This document shows, one piece after another, positions 1-7,784 of a stretch of 64,000 nt of DNA. The position numbers were made by a program, and so were the translations under genes. Below the pieces are notes generated by a model, which was given only the letters and a program-made list of their open reading frames with translations, was not told where the DNA came from and ran no database searches. Each line of letters begins with the position of its first letter. The stretch's first letter is position 1. The DNA is from an uncultured Tateyamaria sp. (GTDB lineage Bacteria; Pseudomonadota; Alphaproteobacteria; Rhodobacterales; Rhodobacteraceae), in the NCBI RefSeq assembly GCF_947504105.1, contig NZ_CANNGP010000012.1, positions 1 through 64,000 of the forward strand, written 5' to 3'.

Positions 1-287
1 GCAAGAACTGCGATGGACGAAGACGACATCAGGATCGCGGCGACAAGCGGGCTAAGATAGCCAGCAAGGGCAAGTGGCACCGTCACGATGTTGTAAATGG
101 CCGAGAACGTCAGATTCTGCCCGATCAGGTCGCGGGCGGCCCGGGCCAACTTGTTCGACGGGGCCGGACCGTACTCGACGGTACCTTCGGGTTGAAACAT
201 GGCAATCATCGCGGACACGTCCCGAGCAAGATAATGATCAAAGAGCGTGTTGGCGATTTCAGCAGCTGTTTGGGCTTGAGGGGACAT
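1..287 (-). CDS. Chimeric ORF: SnoaL-like N-terminus joined to P-type ATPase C-terminus (partial)
   Basis: The frame opens at an ATG at 285-287, behind an AAGGGAAG-type ribosome site, and reads leftward off the window edge. Residues 1-42 look like the first helices of a SnoaL/NTF2-like domain (EIANTLFDHYLARDVSAM, then GTVEYGP). From about residue 47 the same frame reads as the last two membrane segments of a heavy-metal P1B-type ATPase: LIGQNLTFSAIYN, a Pro/Gly-rich helix, then the MSSSSIAVL signature that normally precedes NALRL. No phosphorylation (DKTGT) or hinge motif is present, so it cannot be a working pump. I translated it base by base and found no stop or shift at the junction. A deletion fusing two genes, or an assembly join, is the likeliest cause. 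The left end lies outside the window. Confidence 0.5.
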   Translation of the reverse strand, partial: MSPQAQTAAEIANTLFDHYLARDVSAMIAMFQPEGTVEYGPAPSNKLARAARDLIGQNLTFSAIYNIVTVPLALAGYLSPLVAAILMSSSSIAVL

Positions 288-678
288 ATTTTTCTTCCCT
301 TCGCTTGGCCGAGTAATTCTGATGGTGTGAAACAGAGATTTGTCGGACGCGTTACTTAGGTGCTGACCGTTTCATTGATGAACACCACCAAGATATAAGG
401 CGTTGCTTTGCTCGGCTTGCAGGATCTTGCGCTGTTGTATCAGAAGGCAACTTTGCGTCGGTCGGAGTGGCACCGGAAATCAAAGGGGTGGTCGTTGATT
501 TGACATGCCAACGGTTTGGCGCTGCCGCTTTTGCTCGGCGCTTGTCCCAATTCGCCGCGGCGTCAAAGACAACAATTCGCTTGTACTTCTCACACATTCC
601 AAAATGTAATTTGATCTTTCAATTTTTCGGGTTTAGCGGTTGGACTTGAAAGTTAGGCTTTCGGTTGATGCGCGTAAC
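288..678. other. Intergenic stretch without a recognisable gene
   Basis: About 390 bases separate the chimeric frame from the LysR gene. Short frames exist on both strands (about 60-80 codons), but none has a convincing ribosome site or a protein pattern I recognise. The last 60 bases are AT-rich and probably hold the promoter of the LysR gene. The stretch may contain gene debris, in keeping with the damaged genes on either side, but I cannot name it. Confidence 0.35.
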
Positions 679-1568
679 ATGACCATTCGACTACTACGTA
701 CCCTTGTTGCGATTGCGGACAACAAGACCTTCAGTGCGGCCGCGGATACCGTGCACGTCACGCATGCTGCCGTCAGCCAACAAATGCGGGCTTTGGAAGC
801 CGACCTAGGCCTGACCCTGTTCAACCGTTCCACCCGGACGCCCGAATTGACCCCGGTCGCACACGAAGTTGTCGCGCAGGCGCGCAAGCTGATTTCGGAC
901 TATGACAACCTTGTACCCTCCGTCCTTGCTGATGGTGGGTTGAGTGGCGTGCTGAAGTTTGGGGCTTTGGGAACAACTCTGACGGGCCTGACACCCCAGG
1001 CCATGGCAGTATTCAAGGGCCGCTTTCCCCGTGTCGGTCTACATATCCGTCCGGGTTTAACCGGCGCTTTGCTGGTGGATATTGAGCGCGGCGATCTGGA
1101 TGCTGCGATCATCACCAAACCACACCTCATGCCCGTTGGCATTGCATTTCGTCCGTTGACCGAAGAACCGATGCAACTGATCGCCGCCATCGAGGAGTCC
1201 GAAATGACCCCATGCGGCTGCTCGCAACCAAGCCATACATCCGTTTCAATCGTAGTGCGGTTCTTTGCACCTTGATCGACAATTGGATCATGTCAAAACG
1301 CATTCGCGTAACCGAAACAATGGAACTCGACACACCCGAGGCCATTGTCACCATGGTGCACGCCAATCTGGGCGTATCCATTATGCCCGATCTTGCCGTC
1401 AAGCCGTTGCACCAGGTGCCGGTGAAACGCGTGAGCCTCGGGCTCAATGCACCCACCCGTGTGCTGGGCCTCGCCTATGCAGAAAACCAGATCAAGATGC
1501 GCGCAATTGATGAGATATTTAGCGCGTTCGATTGGGTCATTCAAAATGCATCAGATCGTTCATCATGA
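679..1568 (+). pseudogene. LysR-family transcriptional regulator, frameshifted
   Basis: Starting at ATG 679, the frame encodes an N-terminal winged HTH typical of LysR regulators (TFSAAADTVHVTHAAVSQQ, then LEADLGLTLFNR) and the first half of the periplasmic-binding-like effector domain. Near 1205-1212 the homology leaves this frame and continues in the next one from about 1209 (LLATKPYIRF, then the GVSIMPDLAV motif) to the stop at 1566-1568. The change equals loss of one base, and a CCCC run at 1208-1211 is the obvious place. In-frame reading ends at 1275, so the protein as sequenced would lose half its effector domain. Either this is a real inactivating mutation or a single-base sequencing error. 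The broken end overlaps the start of the downstream permease by ATGA, which suggests the two genes were once translationally coupled and that the regulator controlled the exporter. Confidence 0.85.
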
Positions 1569-2308
1569 CTGCTGAAACGATCCTGTTTCTTGTGCTTGGT
1601 GCTATGGCCGGCGGGTTCATCAACGGGTTGTCCGGCACGGGCACCGCGCTGTTTGCACTTGGTTTCTATCTGGTCGTGCTGCCACCAACGACAGCGGTTG
1701 CGATTGTAGCATTCATGTCGGTGCTTGTCGGTTTACAGGGATTGTGGATCGTACGTGCCGCAATCTTTCTGCGTCCCTGGCGGCTGGCGCGGTTCGTCCT
1801 GCCTGGGCTGGCGGGTGTGCCCATTGGTCTGATGCTGCTTGATGTCATCGATACGGGGACGCTTCGCATCGGTATAGCGATTCTGTTGATTGTTTACGGC
1901 GGGTATTTTGGCTTCCGATCCGCATTGCCTTCCTTCTCGCGCGACACACCGGTCACAGACATAGCTGTCGGTTTTCTGGGGGGCGTTCTGGGCGGTACCG
2001 CAGGTGTGTCGGGCGCATTGCCTGCGATGTGGTTGTCAATTCGTCCCTGGACCAAATCCGAGACGCGCGCGGTCATGCAGCCCCTGAATTCGGCCATTCT
2101 GACCACAACCGTCACTCTACTGTTCCTTAAAGGCGCCTATGATCAAACTGCGTTGACCGCGCTGATCATCACAATGCCATGCGGGATTGTGGCAGCTCAG
2201 GCGGGCATCATGATCTTTCACAGACTCAGCGACACCGGGTTTCGGCGTCTTCTGATCATCTTGACCTTGTTGATGGGGTTGGGCGTGTTGATGAGCGAGA
2301 TTGCCTGA
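1565..2308 (+). CDS. TauE/SafE-family membrane permease (putative sulfite/sulfonate exporter)
   Basis: This is a protein of about 247 residues, almost entirely hydrophobic, with roughly eight membrane segments. It has the two internal glycine-rich repeats of the TauE/SafE (DUF81) family: GGFINGLSGTG near residue 16 and GGVLGGTAGVSGALP in the second half. Family members export sulfite, sulfoacetate or other small organic anions; the substrate here cannot be read from sequence. The ATG at 1565 overlaps the last codon of the LysR gene as ATGA, so I prefer it to upstream starts that would lie inside that gene. If the LysR gene is truly broken, expression of this permease may be uncontrolled or lost. 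Confidence 0.85.
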   Translation: MTAETILFLVLGAMAGGFINGLSGTGTALFALGFYLVVLPPTTAVAIVAFMSVLVGLQGLWIVRAAIFLRPWRLARFVLPGLAGVPIGLMLLDVIDTGTLRIGIAILLIVYGGYFGFRSALPSFSRDTPVTDIAVGFLGGVLGGTAGVSGALPAMWLSIRPWTKSETRAVMQPLNSAILTTTVTLLFLKGAYDQTALTALIITMPCGIVAAQAGIMIFHRLSDTGFRRLLIILTLLMGLGVLMSEIA

Positions 2309-2328
2309 GAACATGACTATAGTCTGGC

Positions 2329-2952
2329 ATGCTTGAGTTATATTATTCCAAGGGATCCTCTGCCGTCGCAGCGCATGTATTGCTGGAGGAGGTAGGCGCG
2401 ACTTACGAGCCGATTGAGGTATCTATCGCCAAGGGCGAACATCGCATGCCAGCTTTCTTACGGCGGAACCCAAAGGGCCGTATTCCGGCGCTTGGTACGG
2501 CAGAGGGTGTGATCAGCGAAAGCCCTGCCATTCTGGAATACATTGCCCAATCCTACCCCGATGCCGGGGTTCAACCGCGTGGGCCGTTCAAACAGGCGCA
2601 GGCCCGATCACTCTGCGCGTACCTGTGCGCGACGGCGCATGTGGCGTTCGCGCACAAGCACCGGGGTGCACGCTGGGCGGTTGCAGAAGCATCTTTGCGC
2701 GACATGCAGGGACGTGTCGCGCAGAACTTGTCGGATTGTGCCGCTTACCTTCAAAAGGAAGCGGTTGCATCAGGTCCTTGGGCGATGGGAGAGCAATTCA
2801 CTTATTGCGATCCGTACCTGTTTCAGTTTTCGCGATGGATGGAAGTGGCAGAGGTCGAGATTGCTGATTTTCCAAAGCTTCAGATGCATCGGGATGCGAT
2901 GCTTGCCCGCCCTGCCACGCGCAAGGTTCTGGCCATGCATGGGCTGATCTAG
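2329..2952 (+). CDS. Glutathione S-transferase family protein
   Basis: This 207-residue protein has the normal length of a cytosolic GST. The N-terminal thioredoxin-like domain begins MLELYYSKGSSAVAAHVLLEE, where the Ser pair is the probable glutathione-activating position as in beta-class GSTs. It carries the cis-Pro region (NPKGRIPAL) and the SES motif that binds the gamma-glutamyl group. The C-terminal helical domain follows from about residue 85. The substrate is unknown. Its stop overlaps by four bases the stop of the convergent fumarase beta-subunit gene, so it is not part of that operon. It lies 20 bases after the TauE-like gene and could be co-transcribed with it. Confidence 0.85.
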   Translation: MLELYYSKGSSAVAAHVLLEEVGATYEPIEVSIAKGEHRMPAFLRRNPKGRIPALGTAEGVISESPAILEYIAQSYPDAGVQPRGPFKQAQARSLCAYLCATAHVAFAHKHRGARWAVAEASLRDMQGRVAQNLSDCAAYLQKEAVASGPWAMGEQFTYCDPYLFQFSRWMEVAEVEIADFPKLQMHRDAMLARPATRKVLAMHGLI

Positions 2953-3608
2953 ATCACTTCGTCCGTCCGGTCGTCGCTTTCGCCATATCGCTTCAGAACG
3001 GCTGGCTTTGTACCCGCGTACACGCGCGCGACATTCTTAGCGATCTTGGCGTTTTCGCGTTCAAAAAGGCAATCGCCGCTCAGGTCCGAGGCAACAATGA
3101 ACGGCCCCATGCGGTTGCATTTGATGACCCACATCGCCTGAGCGAGCCCCAGTTCTTTGTTCCAATGCACCGCCTCGACGTTTTCGACCCCGCGCCCCAG
3201 CAAGGCGCCGGTGCCGTAACCGACGGTCGACAGGTAGACGGCCCCGTTTGGGGCGAAGTACTCTTTGTAGTCCTTGGAGGTCATGCCGCCCTTGCCGACG
3301 ATCAGCTTTGCCCCGGTCTTGGCCATCCATTCGGGCAGCCATTTGGCAAAGCGGAAGGAGGCTGTGGCTGTCACCGCCCCCATATCAAAGCTGCCATCGG
3401 GGTTGATGCGGGCGGCGGGCGAGCAGTGGAAGTTGGCCGCCGATTGGCTGGGCAATTCCATCGGGATATTCGCCTTGTCCTCAAGCGCGCGCATGTAGAC
3501 ACCCTCGCGCGCCGTGTACATGAGGCCGTCGAGGTAGACGACATCGCCGAGGCGTAGGTCGGCAATGGCCTCATCGGTTGGGGTGGTCGATAGAACGATT
3601 TCGCGCAT
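2949..3608 (-). CDS. Class I fumarate hydratase / L-tartrate dehydratase-type, beta subunit
   Basis: This 219-residue protein matches the C-terminal (swivelling) domain of iron-sulfur class I fumarases, encoded separately as in TtdB and archaeal FumB. Visible motifs are the LRLGDVVYLDG start, AARINPDGSFD, the GKGGM loop that contributes to the active site, and the long GVENVEAVHW segment. With the alpha subunit it should form the [4Fe-4S]-dependent hydro-lyase that interconverts fumarate and malate; a tartrate dehydratase role is possible. It is the last gene of the minus-strand cluster, 3 bases after the SDR gene. The separation of alpha and beta genes by an SDR is unusual, since they are normally adjacent. 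Confidence 0.88.
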   Translation of the reverse strand: MREIVLSTTPTDEAIADLRLGDVVYLDGLMYTAREGVYMRALEDKANIPMELPSQSAANFHCSPAARINPDGSFDMGAVTATASFRFAKWLPEWMAKTGAKLIVGKGGMTSKDYKEYFAPNGAVYLSTVGYGTGALLGRGVENVEAVHWNKELGLAQAMWVIKCNRMGPFIVASDLSGDCLFERENAKIAKNVARVYAGTKPAVLKRYGESDDRTDEVI

Positions 3609-3611
3609 GTT

Positions 3612-4211
3612 TCACTCCACGATCAGAACTTGGCCCGTCACGGCACCTTCGACGGATTTCACATATGCCGCTCCGACCTTTTGCGACGATACCGGGATAT
3701 GCCCTCTGAACCAGTTGCCATAGCGGGGCATGGAGGCTTCGAGCACTTCAGGGCTGACCACATTGATGCGCAAACCGCGTGGCATCTCAAGCGCGGCGGC
3801 CTTCACAAAGCCACCCAAGGCCCCATTGGCAGCGGCGGCGTTTGTGGCCATCGGGATCGGATCTCGATCCAATACACCGCTTGTTAAAGTGAATGAACCG
3901 CCGTCGTTCAGATGATCCAAGCCTTGCAAAACCAGATTGACCTGACCCATCACTTTTTGGGTGAGACCGATCATGAAGGTTTCTTTGGTCTGATCCACAA
4001 GTGCCGCAAAATGCGCATCGCCAGCTGTAGAAACAAGCGCATCCAATGGGCCGACCTTTTTGTACATCTCGGCTACGGAAGCTGGATCGGCGATATCGAC
4101 TTGAATATCGCCCGAAGACCGCCCTGCCCGGATGATCTCGTTGCGTTCAGACAAGGCGTCGCAGGCAGCTTGACCGATGTCCCCGTTTGCACCAACTACG
4201 AGGACCTTCAT
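3612..4211 (-). CDS. Short atypical SDR (Rossmann-fold oxidoreductase-like), between fumarase subunits
   Basis: This 199-residue protein is a short-chain dehydrogenase/reductase of the minimal kind. The dinucleotide-binding GANGDIG motif (residues 8-14) and the STAG motif near 61-64 are clear, and Ser111 sits at the usual catalytic serine position. The Tyr-x-x-x-Lys catalytic pair is absent: the equivalent stretch (residues 122-132) is Ala/Asn-rich, followed by the expected helix and the INVVSP strand. Similar short SDRs lacking this pair are known, for example the Lin1944-like type, and their activity is unclear. The start at 4211 overlaps the fumarase alpha stop by ATGA, so it is translationally coupled and presumably serves the same pathway. 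An upstream in-frame start at 4274 would lie deep inside the alpha gene and is rejected. Confidence 0.82.
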   Translation of the reverse strand: MKVLVVGANGDIGQAACDALSERNEIIRAGRSSGDIQVDIADPASVAEMYKKVGPLDALVSTAGDAHFAALVDQTKETFMIGLTQKVMGQVNLVLQGLDHLNDGGSFTLTSGVLDRDPIPMATNAAAANGALGGFVKAAALEMPRGLRINVVSPEVLEASMPRYGNWFRGHIPVSSQKVGAAYVKSVEGAVTGQVLIVE

Positions 4212-5164
4212 TCCGCGGCCTCTCGCTGTGGTTCCCATTCTACTGTTTCGCGGCGCTGGTAGTCGGTGAACCAATCAGGGTCGGTGCGGTGTTCCACCCG
4301 GCCATCTGCATGGATGCGCGCGACGGCGCGGCGGGAGGACAGGCAGAAGGCGTGGACCGACATGGGCATACCGCCGGTGTGGCAATACCCGACCTCGATA
4401 TTGCAATCGATCACCATGTTCTTGCCGACAAACCCCATCGCGCCCATGCCGATAGAGTTGCCAAGGTCCTTGAACTCATCCTCCATCTCGGCAATCCGCG
4501 GGTCGGAATTGCGGCTGCCCACGATGCGCAGGGTCGAGGCGCGTTTGCCCAGCGTCATGCAGATATCCTTGGACCCGCCTAGACCGATGCCGATGATGGC
4601 GGGTTGGCAGGCGAGGCCGCGTTTGCCAAATGCCATGAGACTGTCGAGGTAGAACCGCTTGATCCCTTGAATGCCATCGCTGGGGAACAGCATCCGGTAG
4701 TCGGTGCCGAACAGCCCGCCCTTGTGCACGGTGATCAGGTCGATCCATTCGCCTTCCGGCTCGAACCCGTATTCGATCTCGGGCGCGCCGATGCCGACAT
4801 TGTTGTCGTGGTCCGTCCGCCAAAGCGGGTGCACGCGGTTGGGCCGCAGGGGCACGCCATTGGTTGCGTTGGCCGTGGCGCGGCGCAAGGCAGCTTCAAG
4901 CGCGACCATGCCGCCCTCCACCCGCGCCTCGTTCCCCATCTTCACGAACCAGCGGGGCACACCTGTGTCTCCGCACATGGCGCGGCGGTCTTCCTTGGCC
5001 GCTTCGTAGTTGTCGAGCATCGCTTTGAGGACAAAGGAGGACAGGTCACCGTCTTCGGTCTTGGCGGCGTGTTGCAGTCCATCGAGGTAGTCTTGCGGGA
5101 TTTCGATGGCCGCCTTGTCCATAAGGACCTCGGCGGTGGATTGGATGAGGGAGATGGGGATCAT
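4208..5164 (-). CDS. Class I fumarate hydratase / L-tartrate dehydratase-type, alpha subunit
   Basis: This 318-residue protein corresponds to the N-terminal half of class I fumarases, the [4Fe-4S]-binding catalytic subunit (TtdA-like). Three cysteines sit where cluster ligands are expected: Cys64 in CGDTG, Cys186 just before the GIGLGG loop, and Cys261 in GYCHTGGMP. The GGSKD motif (around 197-200) is also present. It should pair with the product of 2949-3608. The reaction is hydration of fumarate to malate, or dehydration of a related hydroxy acid, in the cytoplasm. The gene follows the SDH-like flavoprotein gene after a 180-base gap that contains a large inverted repeat. The start at 5164 gives the expected N-terminus. 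Confidence 0.88.
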   Translation of the reverse strand: MIPISLIQSTAEVLMDKAAIEIPQDYLDGLQHAAKTEDGDLSSFVLKAMLDNYEAAKEDRRAMCGDTGVPRWFVKMGNEARVEGGMVALEAALRRATANATNGVPLRPNRVHPLWRTDHDNNVGIGAPEIEYGFEPEGEWIDLITVHKGGLFGTDYRMLFPSDGIQGIKRFYLDSLMAFGKRGLACQPAIIGIGLGGSKDICMTLGKRASTLRIVGSRNSDPRIAEMEDEFKDLGNSIGMGAMGFVGKNMVIDCNIEVGYCHTGGMPMSVHAFCLSSRRAVARIHADGRVEHRTDPDWFTDYQRRETVEWEPQREAAE

Positions 5165-5186
5165 GTCACGTCTCCTAACTGTACAA

Positions 5187-5321
5187 GCGTATGTGCCATG
5201 CCCGACCTCGGGAGGCGCTCCAGCAAGGGCAAACCAACTTTCAGTCTAGCTGCGGTACCGGGATAACGGCGGATGGTTCTGTATGCCCTCCCCGGGGGGA
5301 GGTCGGGCATGGCGCATACGC
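5187..5321. repeat. Large inverted repeat (two REP-like units facing each other)
   Basis: Arms at 5187-5209 and 5299-5321 are 23 bases each and match as reverse complements with one mismatch (core GCCATGCCCGACCTC). They are separated by 89 bases. Each inner arm end also folds on itself: CCTCGGGAGG on the left, and CCTCCCC/GGGGAGG at 5287-5302 on the right. The element fills the gap between the SDH-like flavoprotein gene and the fumarase alpha gene, inside an apparently single transcript. It resembles a paired REP/BIME element or a small non-autonomous mobile element. I see no clear target-site duplication. Confidence 0.75.
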
Positions 5322-5345
5322 GCCGGTTCTTTGACTTGATGATGG

Positions 5346-7103
5346 TCATTGCGCCGCCACCAATGTTTCTGGCTCGCCGTCCGGTAGGATCGTTTCGCCG
5401 GGACGTACGATGGTAAATTTCACCGGTTCACGGGTGACCTTGACGCCTTCGCCGTCTTGCGTCGCGACTGTGAAATCGCTGTTCTCCAACCCGCCATCTT
5501 CGGGGAAGTCCTCACGATAATGCGCCCCACGGGAGTTTTCACGGACGATCCCAGCCTTGGTGATCACCTCGGAGATATCACAAAGCGAACGCAGGTTCAG
5601 CCAGTCATGCCATGTGAGGTTGAAGGCGAGGTTGCTGGCGTCCACGCCAAAGTCCATCAGCGTGTCGGACACCTGCGCAATGCCGTCGAGACCGCGTTTC
5701 ATCCCCGCCTTGGTGCGCATCACGCCGACCTCTTCCCACATGAGGTCCTGTAGCTGCTTGCGCAGGGGCAGGATCAGGTCGGGTTTCCGGGTCAGTGGAT
5801 AGGTGGCGCGTTCGAATTCGGTGGCCAGCACGTCCTCGTCCGGGTCGCGCAGTGTCATCGCACCCACGTCATGGCCCATCGTGCCACCCGCGATGCCGCC
5901 GTAGACGGTGGAGTTGGCGACCCCGTTGCCACCCAGCCGGTTTGATCCGTGCGCGCCGCCTGCGTCCTCGCCCGCGACGTACAGCCCCTCCATCGCGGTG
6001 CGGGTGTCCACATCGACCACGACACCGCCCATGAAGTAGTGGGCTGTCGGAACCACCTCGACCTTGCCCGCGGCGAGATCGAACCCGCTGTCTGCGCAGC
6101 GTTTGACCATGCCTTTGAATTTCTGAGCCACCCAGTCCGGGCCAAGGTGGGACATGGAGATGAACACACCTTCCTGATCCGGATTGTTGTTCTTGCGCAT
6201 CTCGGCATAGATGCCGCGGCTGACGACGTCGCGGGTGGCACGCTCGCCCTTGCCGTCGTAGTCGAACATGAAGCGCTGGCCGGCGTGGTTGATCAGTTGC
6301 CCGCCCGCGCCGCGCAACCCTTCCTCGAGCACCGTTCCAGTCATACGTGTATGGTCGCCGGCCAGAAGCCCGGTGGGGTGGAACTGCACCATCTCCATGT
6401 CGCGCAGGCTGAGCCCCGCGCGCAGAGCCATGGCGAGGCCGTCCATCGTCTTGTCACCGGACGGCGTATGGTACTTGTACATGGTTGGGCCGCCGCCGGT
6501 GGCCATCAGCACTGTCTTGGCTCGGACCAGACGGAAGCGTCCAGTGCGCATGTCGATCATCAGAACACCGGCAAGGGCGCTGCGATCCTTGGTCGGGATC
6601 AGCCCCACGGCGCGGTGTTCTTGCATCTTTTCGACACCGCTCGCCAGCACCTTTTCCATCAAGCGGTTGATGATTTCGATTCCCGTCAGGTCGCCCTTGT
6701 GCACGGTGCGGTCGGCGGTCTGGCCCGCGAAGGCCTTTTGGTGCAGCGAGCCATCCGGGTTGCGGTCGAAGAAGCACCCGACCTCATTCTCCAGCTCGCG
6801 GATGCGCACCACGGCCTGTTCGCACAGGCGCCACGCCATGTCCTGATTGGGCAGCCACTTGCCGCCCTGGACCGTGTCCATGAAGTGCCGCTCAACCGTG
6901 TCGCCGCCGCCAAGTGCCACGTTGTAGCCGCCCTGCACCATGCGGGTGCAGCCGCATTTGCCGATCAGCCCCTTGACCGCGATGGTGATCTTGGTGCCTT
7001 CGGGGGCGGTCTGTTGTGCGTGCAGCGCCGCGAAGAGGCCCGCGCCCCCGGTACCGAGGATCAGGATGTCTGTGTCGTGGCGTTCGATATCGCTCAGTTT
7101 CAT
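5346..7103 (-). CDS. Succinate dehydrogenase/fumarate reductase-like flavoprotein subunit
   Basis: This 585-residue FAD protein of the SdhA/FrdA family has an N-terminal GTGGAG dinucleotide motif (17-22), the QGG FAD loop, HPTG (His242), Arg291 in TRDVVSR, His355 in TAHYFMGG and Arg389 in SNRLGGN. These are the positions that bind and reduce dicarboxylate in E. coli SdhA. The histidine that carries covalent FAD in true SDH and FRD (in SHT just before the QGG loop) is replaced by Cys52 (CGCTR), so FAD may be bound non-covalently. It lies in one operon with two small membrane anchors and an iron-sulfur subunit, so it should donate electrons to, or take them from, the quinone pool. Whether it oxidises succinate or reduces fumarate is not decided by sequence. 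Confidence 0.88.
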   Translation of the reverse strand: MKLSDIERHDTDILILGTGGAGLFAALHAQQTAPEGTKITIAVKGLIGKCGCTRMVQGGYNVALGGGDTVERHFMDTVQGGKWLPNQDMAWRLCEQAVVRIRELENEVGCFFDRNPDGSLHQKAFAGQTADRTVHKGDLTGIEIINRLMEKVLASGVEKMQEHRAVGLIPTKDRSALAGVLMIDMRTGRFRLVRAKTVLMATGGGPTMYKYHTPSGDKTMDGLAMALRAGLSLRDMEMVQFHPTGLLAGDHTRMTGTVLEEGLRGAGGQLINHAGQRFMFDYDGKGERATRDVVSRGIYAEMRKNNNPDQEGVFISMSHLGPDWVAQKFKGMVKRCADSGFDLAAGKVEVVPTAHYFMGGVVVDVDTRTAMEGLYVAGEDAGGAHGSNRLGGNGVANSTVYGGIAGGTMGHDVGAMTLRDPDEDVLATEFERATYPLTRKPDLILPLRKQLQDLMWEEVGVMRTKAGMKRGLDGIAQVSDTLMDFGVDASNLAFNLTWHDWLNLRSLCDISEVITKAGIVRENSRGAHYREDFPEDGGLENSDFTVATQDGEGVKVTREPVKFTIVRPGETILPDGEPETLVAAQ

Positions 7104-7104
7104 G

Positions 7105-7455
7105 TCACACCGCCTGCATCAAAAAGAGGGTGGCAATCAGGAAGGACAGGGCCGTCGCACCTGCGGCCAAGGTCTTTTGTGGTGGTGTCCAAGGCAGCCA
7201 TTCCATCGCCATAAGGCGCAGGCCGCCGAACATGTGGACGGCCAGCAGAAAGACCAGGCCGACCTCTGCCAGTTTGACCGCGCCGATGTCTGTCAGCGCC
7301 AGAAAACCATCCAGCCGCGTGGGGTCCGTCAGGGCCAGCGACAGGATCCAGAAGTGGACGGGCAGGAACAGGGCGAGGCCGAGCCCCGACAGCCGGTGCA
7401 GGATGTAGGCGAGCCACAGGGGATGCGCCCGTGATGTGATGCCTGCCGCCCTCAT
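7105..7455 (-). CDS. SDH/FRD-like membrane anchor subunit (SdhC-type)
   Basis: This 116-residue protein has three hydrophobic helices. It begins after a short basic N-terminus with HPLWLAYILHRLSGLG, matching the quinone-site and haem-side signature of succinate dehydrogenase cytochrome b subunits (HR-SG). A second His in the middle helix (AVHMFGG) is a likely haem b ligand. The ATG at 7455 overlaps the stop of the preceding anchor gene as ATGA, and the flavoprotein gene starts one base after this gene ends. Together with the other anchor it should hold the catalytic dimer to the inner membrane and pass electrons to or from quinone. I assign SdhC rather than SdhD from the HR-SG motif only. Confidence 0.8.
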   Translation of the reverse strand: MRAAGITSRAHPLWLAYILHRLSGLGLALFLPVHFWILSLALTDPTRLDGFLALTDIGAVKLAEVGLVFLLAVHMFGGLRLMAMEWLPWTPPQKTLAAGATALSFLIATLFLMQAV

Positions 7456-7784
7456 GCGAATGTCACGGCCCAGACGGCCCGTGCCCCCAGTGCGAGGAGG
7501 CCAAAGCCCACCGCCCACATGAATGCCTCGAGCGCTACGCCTTTCAGACCGCCCCACTCATGCACAACCGTGCGCAGGCCGATGGCGCCGTGGATCGACA
7601 CGGCGGCGACGAACAGGCCGTAGAACAGAAACCAGGCGATGGACCCTTGGGTCCGACCCAGGATTTCGGCGGCGCTGAGCCCCCCTTGGATTGCATAGAT
7701 CATCACGGCGAGGTGGCCGAGCACCAGCGGTGCCATCAGGAGGGCCGTGATCCGTTGCAGCATGTAGAGGCGCAAGCTCAGCAT
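7452..7784 (-). CDS. SDH/FRD-like membrane anchor subunit (second small anchor)
   Basis: This 110-residue protein has three predicted membrane helices and starts MLSLRLYMLQRITALLM. The Arg after the first segment (QR-T) and the His in helix 2 (SIHGAIGLR) fit a quinone-linked anchor of the SDH/FRD superfamily; that His could serve as a haem ligand. Overall similarity to the canonical SdhD is weak and the call rests largely on position, between the iron-sulfur gene (1-base TGATG overlap) and the SdhC-type gene (ATGA overlap). It completes a four-subunit complex. Confidence 0.75.
   Translation of the reverse strand: MLSLRLYMLQRITALLMAPLVLGHLAVMIYAIQGGLSAAEILGRTQGSIAWFLFYGLFVAAVSIHGAIGLRTVVHEWGGLKGVALEAFMWAVGFGLLALGARAVWAVTFA

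Noticed and set aside
352-649. Short overlapping frames on both strands in the leftmost gap
   Set aside because: No family pattern or ribosome site; possibly gene debris but not nameable.
5949-7214. 421-codon plus-strand frame opposite the flavoprotein gene
   Set aside because: Mirror of a well-supported catalytic subunit with all active-site residues; a shadow.
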